The notes beneath the pieces were generated by a model, which saw nothing but the letters and a program-made list of their open reading frames with translations, was not told the DNA's origin and did no database searches. A stretch of DNA of 64,000 bases from positions 372,001 to 436,000 of the forward strand of contig REGP01000002.1 of NCBI GenBank assembly GCA_004134995.1, in the 5' to 3' direction. The position numbers and the translations under genes were made by a program. Source of the DNA: Oxalobacteraceae bacterium CAVE-383 (GTDB lineage Bacteria > Pseudomonadota > Gammaproteobacteria > Burkholderiales > Burkholderiaceae_D). This document shows, in pieces, positions 34,520 to 42,350 of this stretch. Position 1 is the stretch's first letter; each line of letters begins with the position of its first letter.

Positions 34520-35608
34520 ACGGCGTAGGGCCTCGGCCGTCACGGCCGACGGCCGCGCATCGTGCGGATCGAAGAATTTGCGCCGGGCATGCGCCCAGCA
34601 AGCCGCTTCGTGGATGCGACCGGTTTCATAGACGGCATTGAACCCGGCATAGGCATCGGCCTGCAGGATGCCCGTAAAGGGAACCAGGTGGGTCTGCGGG
34701 TGAATGCCTTTGCGATCCGGCGTGTAGGCAAACCAGACTGCTGGAGCAATGGCCGAGCCGGACGGTCTGTCGTCTCGCACGTAGGTCCAAAGGCAGCCCG
34801 TCTTGGTCTTGCCATTGCCGGGGCCAGTACCGGCACTGGCGTATCGTCGGCATGCAGTTTCCCGCCAGCCATGACATGCCGTCTGATGGCGTCGACCAGC
34901 GGGCGCAGCAGGTTGCTCGAGGAACCGACCCAGTCGGCCAGCAACGACCGGCTCAGTTCGATCCCCTCGCGCGCATAGATAACCGATTGCCGGTACAGCG
35001 GCAGATGATCGGCAAACTTCGATACCAGGACATGGGCCAATAGGCCGGGACCAGCCATGCCGCGTTCGATCGGGCGACTCGGCGCCGGCGCCTGGAAGAT
35101 GCGGTCGCAGCAAGCACAGGCCAGCTTGGGGCGAATGTGGCGGATCACCTTGAAGCTGGCGGGAATGAATTCCAGCTGCTCTGAGACATCCTCGCCTAAT
35201 TCCCACAAGTCACCGCCGCAATCGGTGCAGGTGGCCGCTTCGGGCATATAGACTTTTTCTTCACGCTGCAGGTGCGGCGGCAAGGGCTTGCGCTCGGGGC
35301 GCGCGCGCACGATACGGCCGCGTTGTTCCATCTGCGCAGCGGACTCTTTTTCGTCGCTCTGCAGATCTTCGAGCTTCAGTTCTAGTTGTTCGATCTGATG
35401 ATCAAGCTTCTCGGATTTGCGGCCGAACTGCATGCGCTTGAGTTTGGCGATGAACAGTTTCAGTTGTTCGATCTCGACCTTGCGCGTGGAGAGTTCGCCG
35501 CGCAGGGATTCGACCACTTCGTCACGTGCCAGGATGGGCAGCGTCGCGCTCGCGGATCATCGCTTTCAAGGCTTCGATATCGTCAGGGAGGGTGGCGTGC
35601 GTGGGCAT
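34520..35608 (-). mobile_element. Degenerate IS66-family transposase (tnpC) remnant
   Basis: The ATG at 35608 starts MPTHATLPDDIEALKAMIRE in one frame. Near 35540 the frame shifts to the main one (VESLRGELSTRKVEIEQLK, zinc finger CTDCGG...[18 protein letters not shown]). A second shift near 34810 moves to [28 protein letters not shown] and [12 protein letters not shown]. The similarity stops at EALRR (about 34521), roughly 150 residues before the normal C-terminus. tnpA and tnpB are absent. With at least two frameshifts and no 3' end it is dead; it abuts the truncated NRPS directly. Confidence 0.88.
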
Positions 35609-35682
35609 GTTTACGCAAAGGTGGGAATGTTTACAAGCTCGATTGGGGCCGCTGAGTCGTCTACTGGTGCCCAGCTGATTTG

Positions 35683-35760
35683 ATCTCAACTATAGTGGAA
35701 AAAATCTCACCTTCTTTGGCAATAATCTCAACTTCTGCGTCATTCAACGCAAGAAATCTC
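35683..35760 (-). repeat. Right inverted array of TGAGAT-type repeats (transposon-end-like)
   Basis: Read on the minus strand it gives TGACGCAGAA + GTTGAGATTA, then GCCAAAGAAGGTGAGATTTT, then TTGAGATCAAATC. Plus-strand ATCTCA sites lie at 35683, 35704 and 35725. It pairs with 27701-27772 in inverted orientation. Further out, the minus strand reads TGTCGGCGGGGAGATTTC from 35770, a possible terminus. Confidence 0.55.
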
Positions 35761-35782
35761 CCCGCCGACACCAAATCCAAAT

Positions 35783-35802
35783 ATATCGTATAATCACGAT
35801 AT
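35783..35802. promoter_or_regulatory. Palindromic ArsR-type operator
   Basis: ATATCGT-ATAATC-ACGATAT is a perfect 7-bp inverted repeat with a 6-bp spacer. It lies 70 bp before the ArsR gene and carries a TATAAT-like hexamer (TATAAT, 35789-35794) in its centre. This is where an autorepressing ArsR/SmtB-type protein would bind. Confidence 0.7.
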
Positions 35803-35871
35803 TAACTTCGTCGTAACCCGAAATAGTCTTGTTGAAACGATAACGCAACAACGCCACCCATAGGCAACCTC

Positions 35872-36204
35872 ATGACCAAAAAGTCCAAAGCGGCCTGCGC
35901 CAGGAACCTGGATTGCGACGCCATCCACAAAGCCCTGGCCAATCCGATGCGCCGGCAGATTCTCGCCTGGCTGAAGGATCCGGAAGTGCATTTCCCCGGC
36001 CAGGAACATCCCTTCGATCTGGGCGTGTGCGCCGGCCAGATCGACGACCGCTGCGGCCTGTCGCAATCCACCGTCTCTGTGCATCTCTCGACGCTGCAGA
36101 AGGCCGACCTGATCGTGCCGCGCAAGGTCGGGCAGTGGATTTTCTATAAACGCAATGAAACGGTGATCCAGGATTTCCTGGACGCCATCAACGGTGATTT
36201 ATAA
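35872..36204 (+). CDS. ArsR-family winged-helix transcriptional repressor
   Basis: 110 residues with one winged helix-turn-helix: IHKALANPMRRQILAWLKD, recognition helix GLSQSTVSVHLSTLQKADLI, and wing RKVGQWIFYKR. The inserted segment HFPGQEHPFDLGVCAGQIDDRCG contains two Cys that, with the N-terminal CARNLDCD, could make it thiol- or electrophile-responsive; this is inference. The operator is at 35783-35802 and the gene is followed 19 bp later by an MFS exporter and an ene-reductase. The layout fits a repressor released by a reactive electrophile or quinone. Confidence 0.88.
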   Translation: MTKKSKAACARNLDCDAIHKALANPMRRQILAWLKDPEVHFPGQEHPFDLGVCAGQIDDRCGLSQSTVSVHLSTLQKADLIVPRKVGQWIFYKRNETVIQDFLDAINGDL

Positions 36205-36223
36205 ATCGATACCAAGGAATTTC

Positions 36224-37414
36224 ATGCCTCTCGCTCTACTCGTCCTGGCGCTCAGCGCCTTCGCCATCGGCACCACGGAATTCGTGATCATGGGGCTGCT
36301 GCCCGATGTGTCGCGCAGCCTGGCGGTATCGATCCCGACCGCCGGCTGGCTGATCAGCGGCTACGCGCTCGGCGTGGCGGTCGGCGCGCCGATCATGGCG
36401 CTGCTCACCGCCTCGCTGCCGCGCAAACGCGCGCTGCTGATATTGATGGGCATCTTCATCGTCGGCAATCTGCTGTGCGCGGTCGCGGCCGACTATGGCT
36501 TCCTGATGATGGCGCGCATCGTGACGGCCTTGTGCCATGGCGCTTTCTTCGGGATCGGTTCGGTGGTGGCGGCCAGCCTGGTGCCGGAGAACCGCAAGGC
36601 TTCCGCCGTGGCGCTGATGTTTACCGGGCTGACGCTGGCCAACGTATTGGGCGTGCCGCTCGGCACCGCGCTGGGCCAGCTGGCCGGCTGGCGCGTGCCG
36701 TTCTGGGGCGTGGCGGTGCTGGGCGTGTTGTCGTTCATCGGCCTGTGGCGCGTGCTGCCTTCGGGCCAGGATCAGGAAAAGGCCGATCTGCGCGCCGAGA
36801 TCCGCCAGTTGCGCAGCGCCGGCCTGTGGGCCGCGCTCACCACCACGATGCTGTTCTCGGCGGCGGTGTTCGCGCTGTTTACGTATGTCGCCCCGCTGCT
36901 GGAAGACGTGACGCAGGTGTCGCCGCATGCGGTGACCTGGACGCTGTTCCTGATCGGCATCGGCCTGACGGCCGGCAATTACCTCGGCGGCCGGCTGGCC
37001 GACTGGAAGCTCGGCGCCGCGCTGACCGGGATCTTCCTGGCGCTGGCCTTGTCCAGCGCTTTATTGCGCTGGACCAGCCCGGGCCTGCCGTCGGTTGAAA
37101 TCAATCTGTTCCTGTGGGCCGCGATCGCGTTTGCGGCGGTGCCGGGCCTGCAGGTCAACGTGATGATTTTCGGGAAAGCCGCGCCGAATTTGATCGCCAC
37201 CCTGAATATCGCCGCCTTCAATGTCGGCAATGCGCTCGGCGCTTTCGCCGGCGGCCTGGTCATCGGCCACAACTTCGGTTTGCAGTCGGTGCCGCTGGCG
37301 GCAGCCGGACTGTCGCTGGGCGCGCTGGCGACGATGCGCGTATCGGAATATTTTGCGCAGCGGCTGCATGCCGATCGCAGGGCGGCGACGCTTGCGGCCG
37401 GCGCGGCGGCTTGA
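36224..37414 (+). CDS. MFS efflux transporter (DHA1, AraJ/YdhP-like)
   Basis: 396-residue, 12-helix exporter. N-terminal FAIGTTEFVIMGLLPDVSRS is the signature of the AraJ/YdhP/Cmr branch, motif C-like GVPLGTALGQLAGWRVPFW. The start at 36224 has AAGGAA upstream; the earlier GTG-type start overlaps arsR. It is the second gene of the ArsR-controlled set and probably removes the inducing compound. Confidence 0.87.
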   Translation: MPLALLVLALSAFAIGTTEFVIMGLLPDVSRSLAVSIPTAGWLISGYALGVAVGAPIMALLTASLPRKRALLILMGIFIVGNLLCAVAADYGFLMMARIVTALCHGAFFGIGSVVAASLVPENRKASAVALMFTGLTLANVLGVPLGTALGQLAGWRVPFWGVAVLGVLSFIGLWRVLPSGQDQEKADLRAEIRQLRSAGLWAALTTTMLFSAAVFALFTYVAPLLEDVTQVSPHAVTWTLFLIGIGLTAGNYLGGRLADWKLGAALTGIFLALALSSALLRWTSPGLPSVEINLFLWAAIAFAAVPGLQVNVMIFGKAAPNLIATLNIAAFNVGNALGAFAGGLVIGHNFGLQSVPLAAAGLSLGALATMRVSEYFAQRLHADRRAATLAAGAAA

Positions 37415-37507
37415 TCATTTAGTCGATTTTTCTTTTCAATTTCTCTCTTTTACCGGATTTTTGCAGCACCTTTTTTCAACGAACATTTGCATACTTTTGG
37501 AGTAAAC

Positions 37508-38563
37508 ATGCCTACCTTATTCGACCCTATCAAGATCGGCGCTTTCGATCTTCCCAACCGCATCGTCATGGCGCCGCTGACCCGTTCGCGCGCAGTCGGC
37601 CCAGGCCGCGTGCCGAACGATCTGATGGTGCAGTATTACACCCAGCGCGCCAGCGCCGGCCTGATCATCAGCGAAGCGACCTCGGTCACGCCGCAGGGCG
37701 TCGGCTACGCCGATACGCCGGGCATCTGGTCCGACGAACAGGTTGCCGGCTGGAAGAAAATCACGGCCGCGGTGCATGCGGCCGGCGGCAAGATCGTGCT
37801 GCAGTTGTGGCATGTCGGCCGCGTTTCCGATCCGATTTTCCTGAACGGCGATCTGCCGGTGGCGCCAAGCGCGGTCAAGCCTGCCGGCCATGTCAGCCTG
37901 GTGCGCCCGCAGCGCGAATTCGTCACGCCGCGCGCGCTTGAACTGGATGAAATTCCGGGCATCGTCGCCGCCTATCGCAAGGGCGCCGAGAACGCCAAGG
38001 CGGCCGGCTTCGACGGCGTCGAAATCCATGGCGCCAACGGCTATCTGCTCGACCAGTTCCTGCAGGACAGCACCAACAAGCGCACCGATATCTACGGCGG
38101 CCCGCTGGAAAACCGCGCGCGCCTGATGCTGGAAGTGACGGATCAATGTATCGAAGTGTGGGGTGCGGACCGCGTCGGCATGCATCTGGCGCCGGGGCGC
38201 GACAGCCACGACATGGGCGATTCGGATCCGGCGGCAACATTCGGCTACGTCGCCGAACAGCTCGGCAAGCGCGGCATTGCATTCATCTGCGCGCGCGAAG
38301 CCCAGGGTCCGGACAGCCTGGGCCCATTGCTGAAGAAGAAGTTCGGCGGCGTGTACATCGCCAACCAGACGCTGACCAAGCAATCGGCCCAGGCATTGCT
38401 GGATGCCGGCACCGCGGATGCGGTGGCGTTCGGCAAATGGTTCATCGCCAATCCGGACTTGCCGAAGCGTCTGAAACTGGATGCGCCGCTCAACGAGCCG
38501 GTGCCTGAAACGTTTTATGCGCCGACGCCCGAAGGGTATATCGATTACCCTGCGCTGGCGTAA
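37508..38563 (+). CDS. nemA: Old Yellow Enzyme family ene-reductase (NemA-like)
   Basis: 351-residue FMN-dependent enzyme reducing activated C=C bonds (N-ethylmaleimide, nitro-esters, quinones) with NAD(P)H. Substrate-binding HGANGYLLDQFLQDSTN carries His and Asn in the usual place, with LWHVGRVS before it. RSR near residue 25 and the C-terminal VAFGKWFIANPDLPKRL are typical. GGAGTAAAC precedes the ATG. It lies 93 bp downstream of the MFS gene and ends just before a strong terminator. Confidence 0.9.
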   Translation: MPTLFDPIKIGAFDLPNRIVMAPLTRSRAVGPGRVPNDLMVQYYTQRASAGLIISEATSVTPQGVGYADTPGIWSDEQVAGWKKITAAVHAAGGKIVLQLWHVGRVSDPIFLNGDLPVAPSAVKPAGHVSLVRPQREFVTPRALELDEIPGIVAAYRKGAENAKAAGFDGVEIHGANGYLLDQFLQDSTNKRTDIYGGPLENRARLMLEVTDQCIEVWGADRVGMHLAPGRDSHDMGDSDPAATFGYVAEQLGKRGIAFICAREAQGPDSLGPLLKKKFGGVYIANQTLTKQSAQALLDAGTADAVAFGKWFIANPDLPKRLKLDAPLNEPVPETFYAPTPEGYIDYPALA

Positions 38564-38580
38564 TCTTTCGTCCTCCCGTC

Positions 38581-38613
38581 AAAAAGGCCGCCGATTTTTC
38601 GGCGGCCTTTTTT
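38581..38613 (+). terminator. Rho-independent terminator after nemA
   Basis: AAAGGCCGCCGA-TTTT-TCGGCGGCCTTTTTT: a stem of about 11 bp, GC-rich, followed by a T-run, ending 50 bp after the stop codon. It closes the arsR-MFS-nemA unit. Confidence 0.9.
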
Positions 38614-38713
38614 CAGGCGCGCAGCAGAACCTCCCCAATTCGGCGATAATCTGCGCGTTCCATCCAATTCAATCAGGGCGCATCGATGAAATGCGCGCAT
38701 TCAGATATTCGCC

Positions 38714-40159
38714 ATGCAAACTTCCGCAGACAAGAAAGACCGAACTCACTGGCTCCCGTATCTGGTCGCGGCGACTTTTTTCATGGAATACCTCGACACC
38801 ACGGTGATCGCCACCGCGCTGCCGCAGATGGCCAGGTCGTTCAATGTCGGCCCGAACGAAATCAGCCTGGGGATGACGGCCTATATGCTGGCGCTGGCGG
38901 TGTTCATTCCGGTCAGCGGCTGGGTTGCCGACCGCTACGGCTCGCGCACCGTGTTCGGCGGCGCGATCGTGGTGTTTACCGTGGCCTCGATATTGTGCGG
39001 ACTGTCCGACGGCGTGCTTGAATTCACGATCGCGCGCGTCCTGCAGGGCATCGGCGGCGCGATGATGGTGCCGGTGGGCCGTCTGATCGTGGTGCGCAAT
39101 ACCGAAAAAAGCAAACTGATGCAGGCCATCGCGACGATTACCTGGCCGGCCATCGCCGCGCCGGTGATCGGGCCGCCGATCGGCGGGTTTATCACCACTT
39201 ATGCAACCTGGCGCTGGATCTTTTTGCTCAATGTGCCGTTCGGCATTGCGGCGCTGGTCGCGGTCATCATGCTGGTGCGCAATGAGCGCGGCGCGGAGCG
39301 CAAGCCGCTGGACGTCGGCGGCTTCCTGCTCAGCGGCGCGGCGCTGACGTCGATCCTGTACGGCACCGAACTGGCCAGCCAGACCGACTCCAATGTGCCG
39401 GTGGCGCTGGCGTTTCTGCTGGCCGGCGGCGTATTCGGCTTCCTGACCTGGCATCACGCGGCGCGGCGCGAACATCCGCTGATCGATTTTTCGACAATGA
39501 AAGTGCCGACCTTTTCGGTGACGGTGCTGACCGGCTCGTTTACCCGCATCGGCATCGGCGCGGTGCCGTATCTGATGCCGCTGCTGTTCCAGATCGGTTT
39601 CGGCATGTCGGCGTTTACCTCCGGCCTGCTGCTGCTGGCCAGCGCGATGGGCAATCTGAGCATGAAGGCCGGCGTGATGCCGGTGCTCAAGCGCTTCGGT
39701 TTCCGCAGGGTGTCGATCGTGGCGGTCACCTGCGCCGGCCTGATGACGATTGCCTGCGGCTTCATGACGGCGTCGACGCCGCTGCCGGTGATTCTGGTGA
39801 TTATTTTCGGATACGGACTGGCGCGCTCGATGCAGTTTTCGACGCTGGCGATCCTGGCCTACGCCGATATCCCGCCGCCCTTGATGAATCCGGCCAGCAC
39901 GCTGTGGAGCGCATCGTCGCAGATGATGATCGGCATGGGGATTGCATTCGGCGCGGTGTCGCTGCGCTTTGCCGATTATTTGCATGGCGGCGCCGGCGCC
40001 GCAAGCGCGAATACGAACGGCGAACCGTTCGCGATGGCCGATTTCCGGCTGGCGTTCATCCTGGCCGGCATCGTGACGCTGCTGTCGGTGCTGGGCTATG
40101 TCGGACTGGAGCGCGACGCGGGCGCGGGCATTGGCGGAGCCAGCAGAGCCAAATCGTGA
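38714..40159 (+). CDS. MFS multidrug efflux transporter, DHA2 (EmrB-like) family
   Basis: 481 residues, 14 predicted helices. FMEYLDTTVIATALPQMARSF is the DHA2 motif D1 and GWVADRYGSRTVF is motif A; ARVLQGIGGAMMVPVGRLIV and APVIGPPIGGFITTYATWRW (motif C) follow. No EmrA-like membrane-fusion gene is adjacent, so it may act alone. Single-gene unit between two terminators. Confidence 0.9.
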   Translation: MQTSADKKDRTHWLPYLVAATFFMEYLDTTVIATALPQMARSFNVGPNEISLGMTAYMLALAVFIPVSGWVADRYGSRTVFGGAIVVFTVASILCGLSDGVLEFTIARVLQGIGGAMMVPVGRLIVVRNTEKSKLMQAIATITWPAIAAPVIGPPIGGFITTYATWRWIFLLNVPFGIAALVAVIMLVRNERGAERKPLDVGGFLLSGAALTSILYGTELASQTDSNVPVALAFLLAGGVFGFLTWHHAARREHPLIDFSTMKVPTFSVTVLTGSFTRIGIGAVPYLMPLLFQIGFGMSAFTSGLLLLASAMGNLSMKAGVMPVLKRFGFRRVSIVAVTCAGLMTIACGFMTASTPLPVILVIIFGYGLARSMQFSTLAILAYADIPPPLMNPASTLWSASSQMMIGMGIAFGAVSLRFADYLHGGAGAASANTNGEPFAMADFRLAFILAGIVTLLSVLGYVGLERDAGAGIGGASRAKS

Positions 40160-40196
40160 AGTCCCTTGTTTCTCCGGCTTTGGCAAGCGGAACATA

Positions 40197-40229
40197 GAAA
40201 AGCGCGGTCATCGGGACCGCGCTTTTTTT
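40197..40229 (+). terminator. Rho-independent terminator after the DHA2 gene
   Basis: GAAAAGCGCGGTC-ATCGG-GACCGCGCTTTTTTT: a 10-bp GC-rich stem with a T-run, about 38 bp after the stop. Confidence 0.9.
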
Positions 40230-40235
40230 ACGCCT

Positions 40236-40302
40236 TTTTTACAAAGCGTATACACCCCCCTCTCAAGTCTTTACGAATTTTTTAGACCCTTCTGGCTACA
40301 GT
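40236..40302 (+). promoter_or_regulatory. Candidate kdp promoter and KdpE-binding region
   Basis: TTTTTTACAAAGCGTATACACCCCCC (40234-40259, i.e. T-run, TATACACCCC core) resembles the T-rich/TTTACAC-CCC operator recognised by KdpE in E. coli. A TACAGT hexamer (40297-40302) about 36 bp before the first small gene could be the -10. No good -35 is present, as usual for an activator-dependent kdp promoter. Confidence 0.45.
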
Positions 40303-40337
40303 CTTCCTGTACCAATTTCAAGTTACTCGGGGGTCTC

Positions 40338-40430
40338 ATGGACATCGTATATCTGGGCGCAATCGTTGCGTTTTTCGTCATCAGCTGGGCATTTGCCGCC
40401 GGCTGCCAAAAACTGAGGGGAACGCCATGA
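40338..40430 (+). CDS. 30-residue membrane peptide upstream of kdpF
   Basis: MDIVYLGAIVAFFVISWAFAAG followed by CQKLRGTP: one transmembrane helix and a short polar tail. CTCGGGGGTCTC precedes the ATG. The stop overlaps the kdpF start (ATGA), so it is the true first gene of the kdp operon. Similar tiny frames in front of kdpF occur in other Betaproteobacteria in my recollection, but their role is not established; it may stabilise the Kdp complex as KdpF does. Confidence 0.7.
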   Translation: MDIVYLGAIVAFFVISWAFAAGCQKLRGTP

Positions 40431-40516
40431 ACGCGTTTTATGTTGTCGGCGCGGTGGTGTCGGCTGCCCTGCTGGTCTATCTGCTGGTGGCGCTGATCAA
40501 GGCCGAGGAGCTCTGA
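40427..40516 (+). CDS. kdpF: K+-transporting ATPase subunit KdpF
   Basis: 29-residue single-helix peptide: [20 protein letters not shown] then VALIKAEEL. The ending VALIKAE(E/R)L-F-like is characteristic of KdpF, which stabilises the KdpABC complex. It overlaps the preceding peptide gene by 4 bp and ends 1 bp before kdpA. Confidence 0.9.
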   Translation: MNAFYVVGAVVSAALLVYLLVALIKAEEL

Positions 40517-40517
40517 T

Positions 40518-42338
40518 ATGACAAACCAATCGATCGTTTTACTCGTGGTATTCCTGGCCGTATTGCTGGTGCTGGCGTATCCGCTCGGCACCTATATGGC
40601 GAAAGTCGGCGAAGATGCGCCGATCCGCGGGCTGGGCTGGCTGCGCAGCTTTGAACATTGGCTGTACCGCCTGGCCGGCAAGGATGCCAATGCGACCATG
40701 AACTGGAAGACCTACGCCATCGCGCTGCTGGCCTTCAATACCCTGGGCGCGTTGTTTGTCTACGGCGTGCAGCGCCTGCAACTGTGGCTGCCGCTGAATC
40801 CGCAGGGCATGGCCAACGTCAGCACCGATTCGTCCTTCAATACCGCGGTTGCCTTCGTGACCAATACCAACTGGCAAGGCTATGCCGGCGAAGCGACCAT
40901 GAGTTATTTCACGCAGATGGTGGCGCTGGCCGGGCAGAACTTCTTCTCGGCGGCGACCGGCATCGCGGTGGTGTTCGCGCTGATTCGCGGCTTTACCCTG
41001 CGTTCGTCGAAATCGATCGGCAATTTCTGGGTCGACATGACGCGCTCCACTTTATATGTGCTGCTGCCGTTGTCCCTGGTTTTTGCGGTATTCCTGGTCG
41101 GGCAGGGCGTGATCCAGAATTTCTCGCCATCGAAAACCGTGGCGCTGATCGATCAGGTCAGCTATCAGATGCCGCAGAACGGCCCTGATGGCCAGCCGCT
41201 GAAAGACGCTGCCGGCGCGCCGGTCACCAAGGATGCGGTGGCGACCACGCAGACTTTGTCGATGGGGCCGGTCGCGTCCCAGGAAGCGATCAAGATGCTG
41301 GGCACCAACGGCGGCGGTTTCTTCAACGCCAATTCGGCCCATCCCTATGAAAACCCGACCGCGCTGGCGAACTTCTTCCAGATGATCGCGATTTTCCTCA
41401 TCCCGGCCGGCTTGTGCTTCGCGTTCGGCCGCATGGTCGGCGATATGCGGCAGGGCTGGGCGGTGCTGGCGGCGATGACGATCGTGTTCGTTATCGCGGC
41501 GGGGACCATCATGTGGTCCGAACAGCAAGTCATGCCGGCGCTGCATGCCCTTGGCGTGGATCAGTCGCACAGCCTGTTGCAGGCCGGCGGCAATATGGAA
41601 GGCAAGGAAACCCGTTTCGGCATCAGCGCCTCGTCGTTGTTCGCGGCGATCACCACCGCGGCCTCCTGCGGCGCGGTCAATGCGATGCATGATTCGCTCA
41701 TGCCGCTGGGCGGCATGACGGCGATGGTGCTGATGCAATTCGGCGAAGTCATTTTCGGCGGTGTCGGCAGCGGCCTGTACGGCATGCTGATTTTCGCGAT
41801 CCTGGCGGTGTTCATCGCCGGCCTGATGATCGGCCGCACGCCCGAATACCTGGGGAAGAAGATCCAGGCTTACGACATGAAAATGACATCGATCGCGATT
41901 CTGGTGACGCCGGCGCTGGTGTTGATCGGCACGGCGATCGCGGTGATGTGCGATGCCGGCAAGGCGGGGATCCTGAATCCGGGCGCCCACGGCTTTTCGG
42001 AAATTCTCTACGCGTTCACCTCGGCCGCCAACAATAACGGCAGCGCGTTCGCCGGCTTGTCCGCCAACACGCCGTTCTACAACGTGATCCTGTCGATCGC
42101 CATGTGGTTCGGCCGTTTTGCAATGATCGTTCCGATTCTCGCCGTGGCCGGCTCGCTGGCATCGAAGAAACGCCTGGAAGTGACCGCCGGCACTTTGCCC
42201 ACGCACGGCCCGCTGTTCGTGACGCTGCTGATCGGCACCGTGGTGATGCTGGGCGTACTGAATTATGTGCCCGCACTGGCGCTGGGACCGGTCATCGAAC
42301 ATCTGCAATTGTTCGCGCCGCATCTTTCTATCAATTAA
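40518..42338 (+). CDS. kdpA: K+-transporting ATPase subunit KdpA
   Basis: 606-residue potassium-selective channel-like subunit of the KdpFABC pump in the inner membrane. Selectivity-filter loops: [47 protein letters not shown] and [14 protein letters not shown]. Longer than E. coli KdpA (557) because of a periplasmic insert near 215-240 ([20 protein letters not shown]). The second gene-start ATATG follows the kdpF stop directly. Confidence 0.97.
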   Translation: MTNQSIVLLVVFLAVLLVLAYPLGTYMAKVGEDAPIRGLGWLRSFEHWLYRLAGKDANATMNWKTYAIALLAFNTLGALFVYGVQRLQLWLPLNPQGMANVSTDSSFNTAVAFVTNTNWQGYAGEATMSYFTQMVALAGQNFFSAATGIAVVFALIRGFTLRSSKSIGNFWVDMTRSTLYVLLPLSLVFAVFLVGQGVIQNFSPSKTVALIDQVSYQMPQNGPDGQPLKDAAGAPVTKDAVATTQTLSMGPVASQEAIKMLGTNGGGFFNANSAHPYENPTALANFFQMIAIFLIPAGLCFAFGRMVGDMRQGWAVLAAMTIVFVIAAGTIMWSEQQVMPALHALGVDQSHSLLQAGGNMEGKETRFGISASSLFAAITTAASCGAVNAMHDSLMPLGGMTAMVLMQFGEVIFGGVGSGLYGMLIFAILAVFIAGLMIGRTPEYLGKKIQAYDMKMTSIAILVTPALVLIGTAIAVMCDAGKAGILNPGAHGFSEILYAFTSAANNNGSAFAGLSANTPFYNVILSIAMWFGRFAMIVPILAVAGSLASKKRLEVTAGTLPTHGPLFVTLLIGTVVMLGVLNYVPALALGPVIEHLQLFAPHLSIN

Positions 42339-42350
42339 AGGGAGCTAATC

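Noticed and set aside
27645..35770. Exact transposon termini (TGACAT... at 27645 and TGTCGG... at 35770) with target duplication
   Set aside because: The two outer sequences match poorly and no matching 4-6 bp flanks were found, so only the inner repeat arrays are reported.
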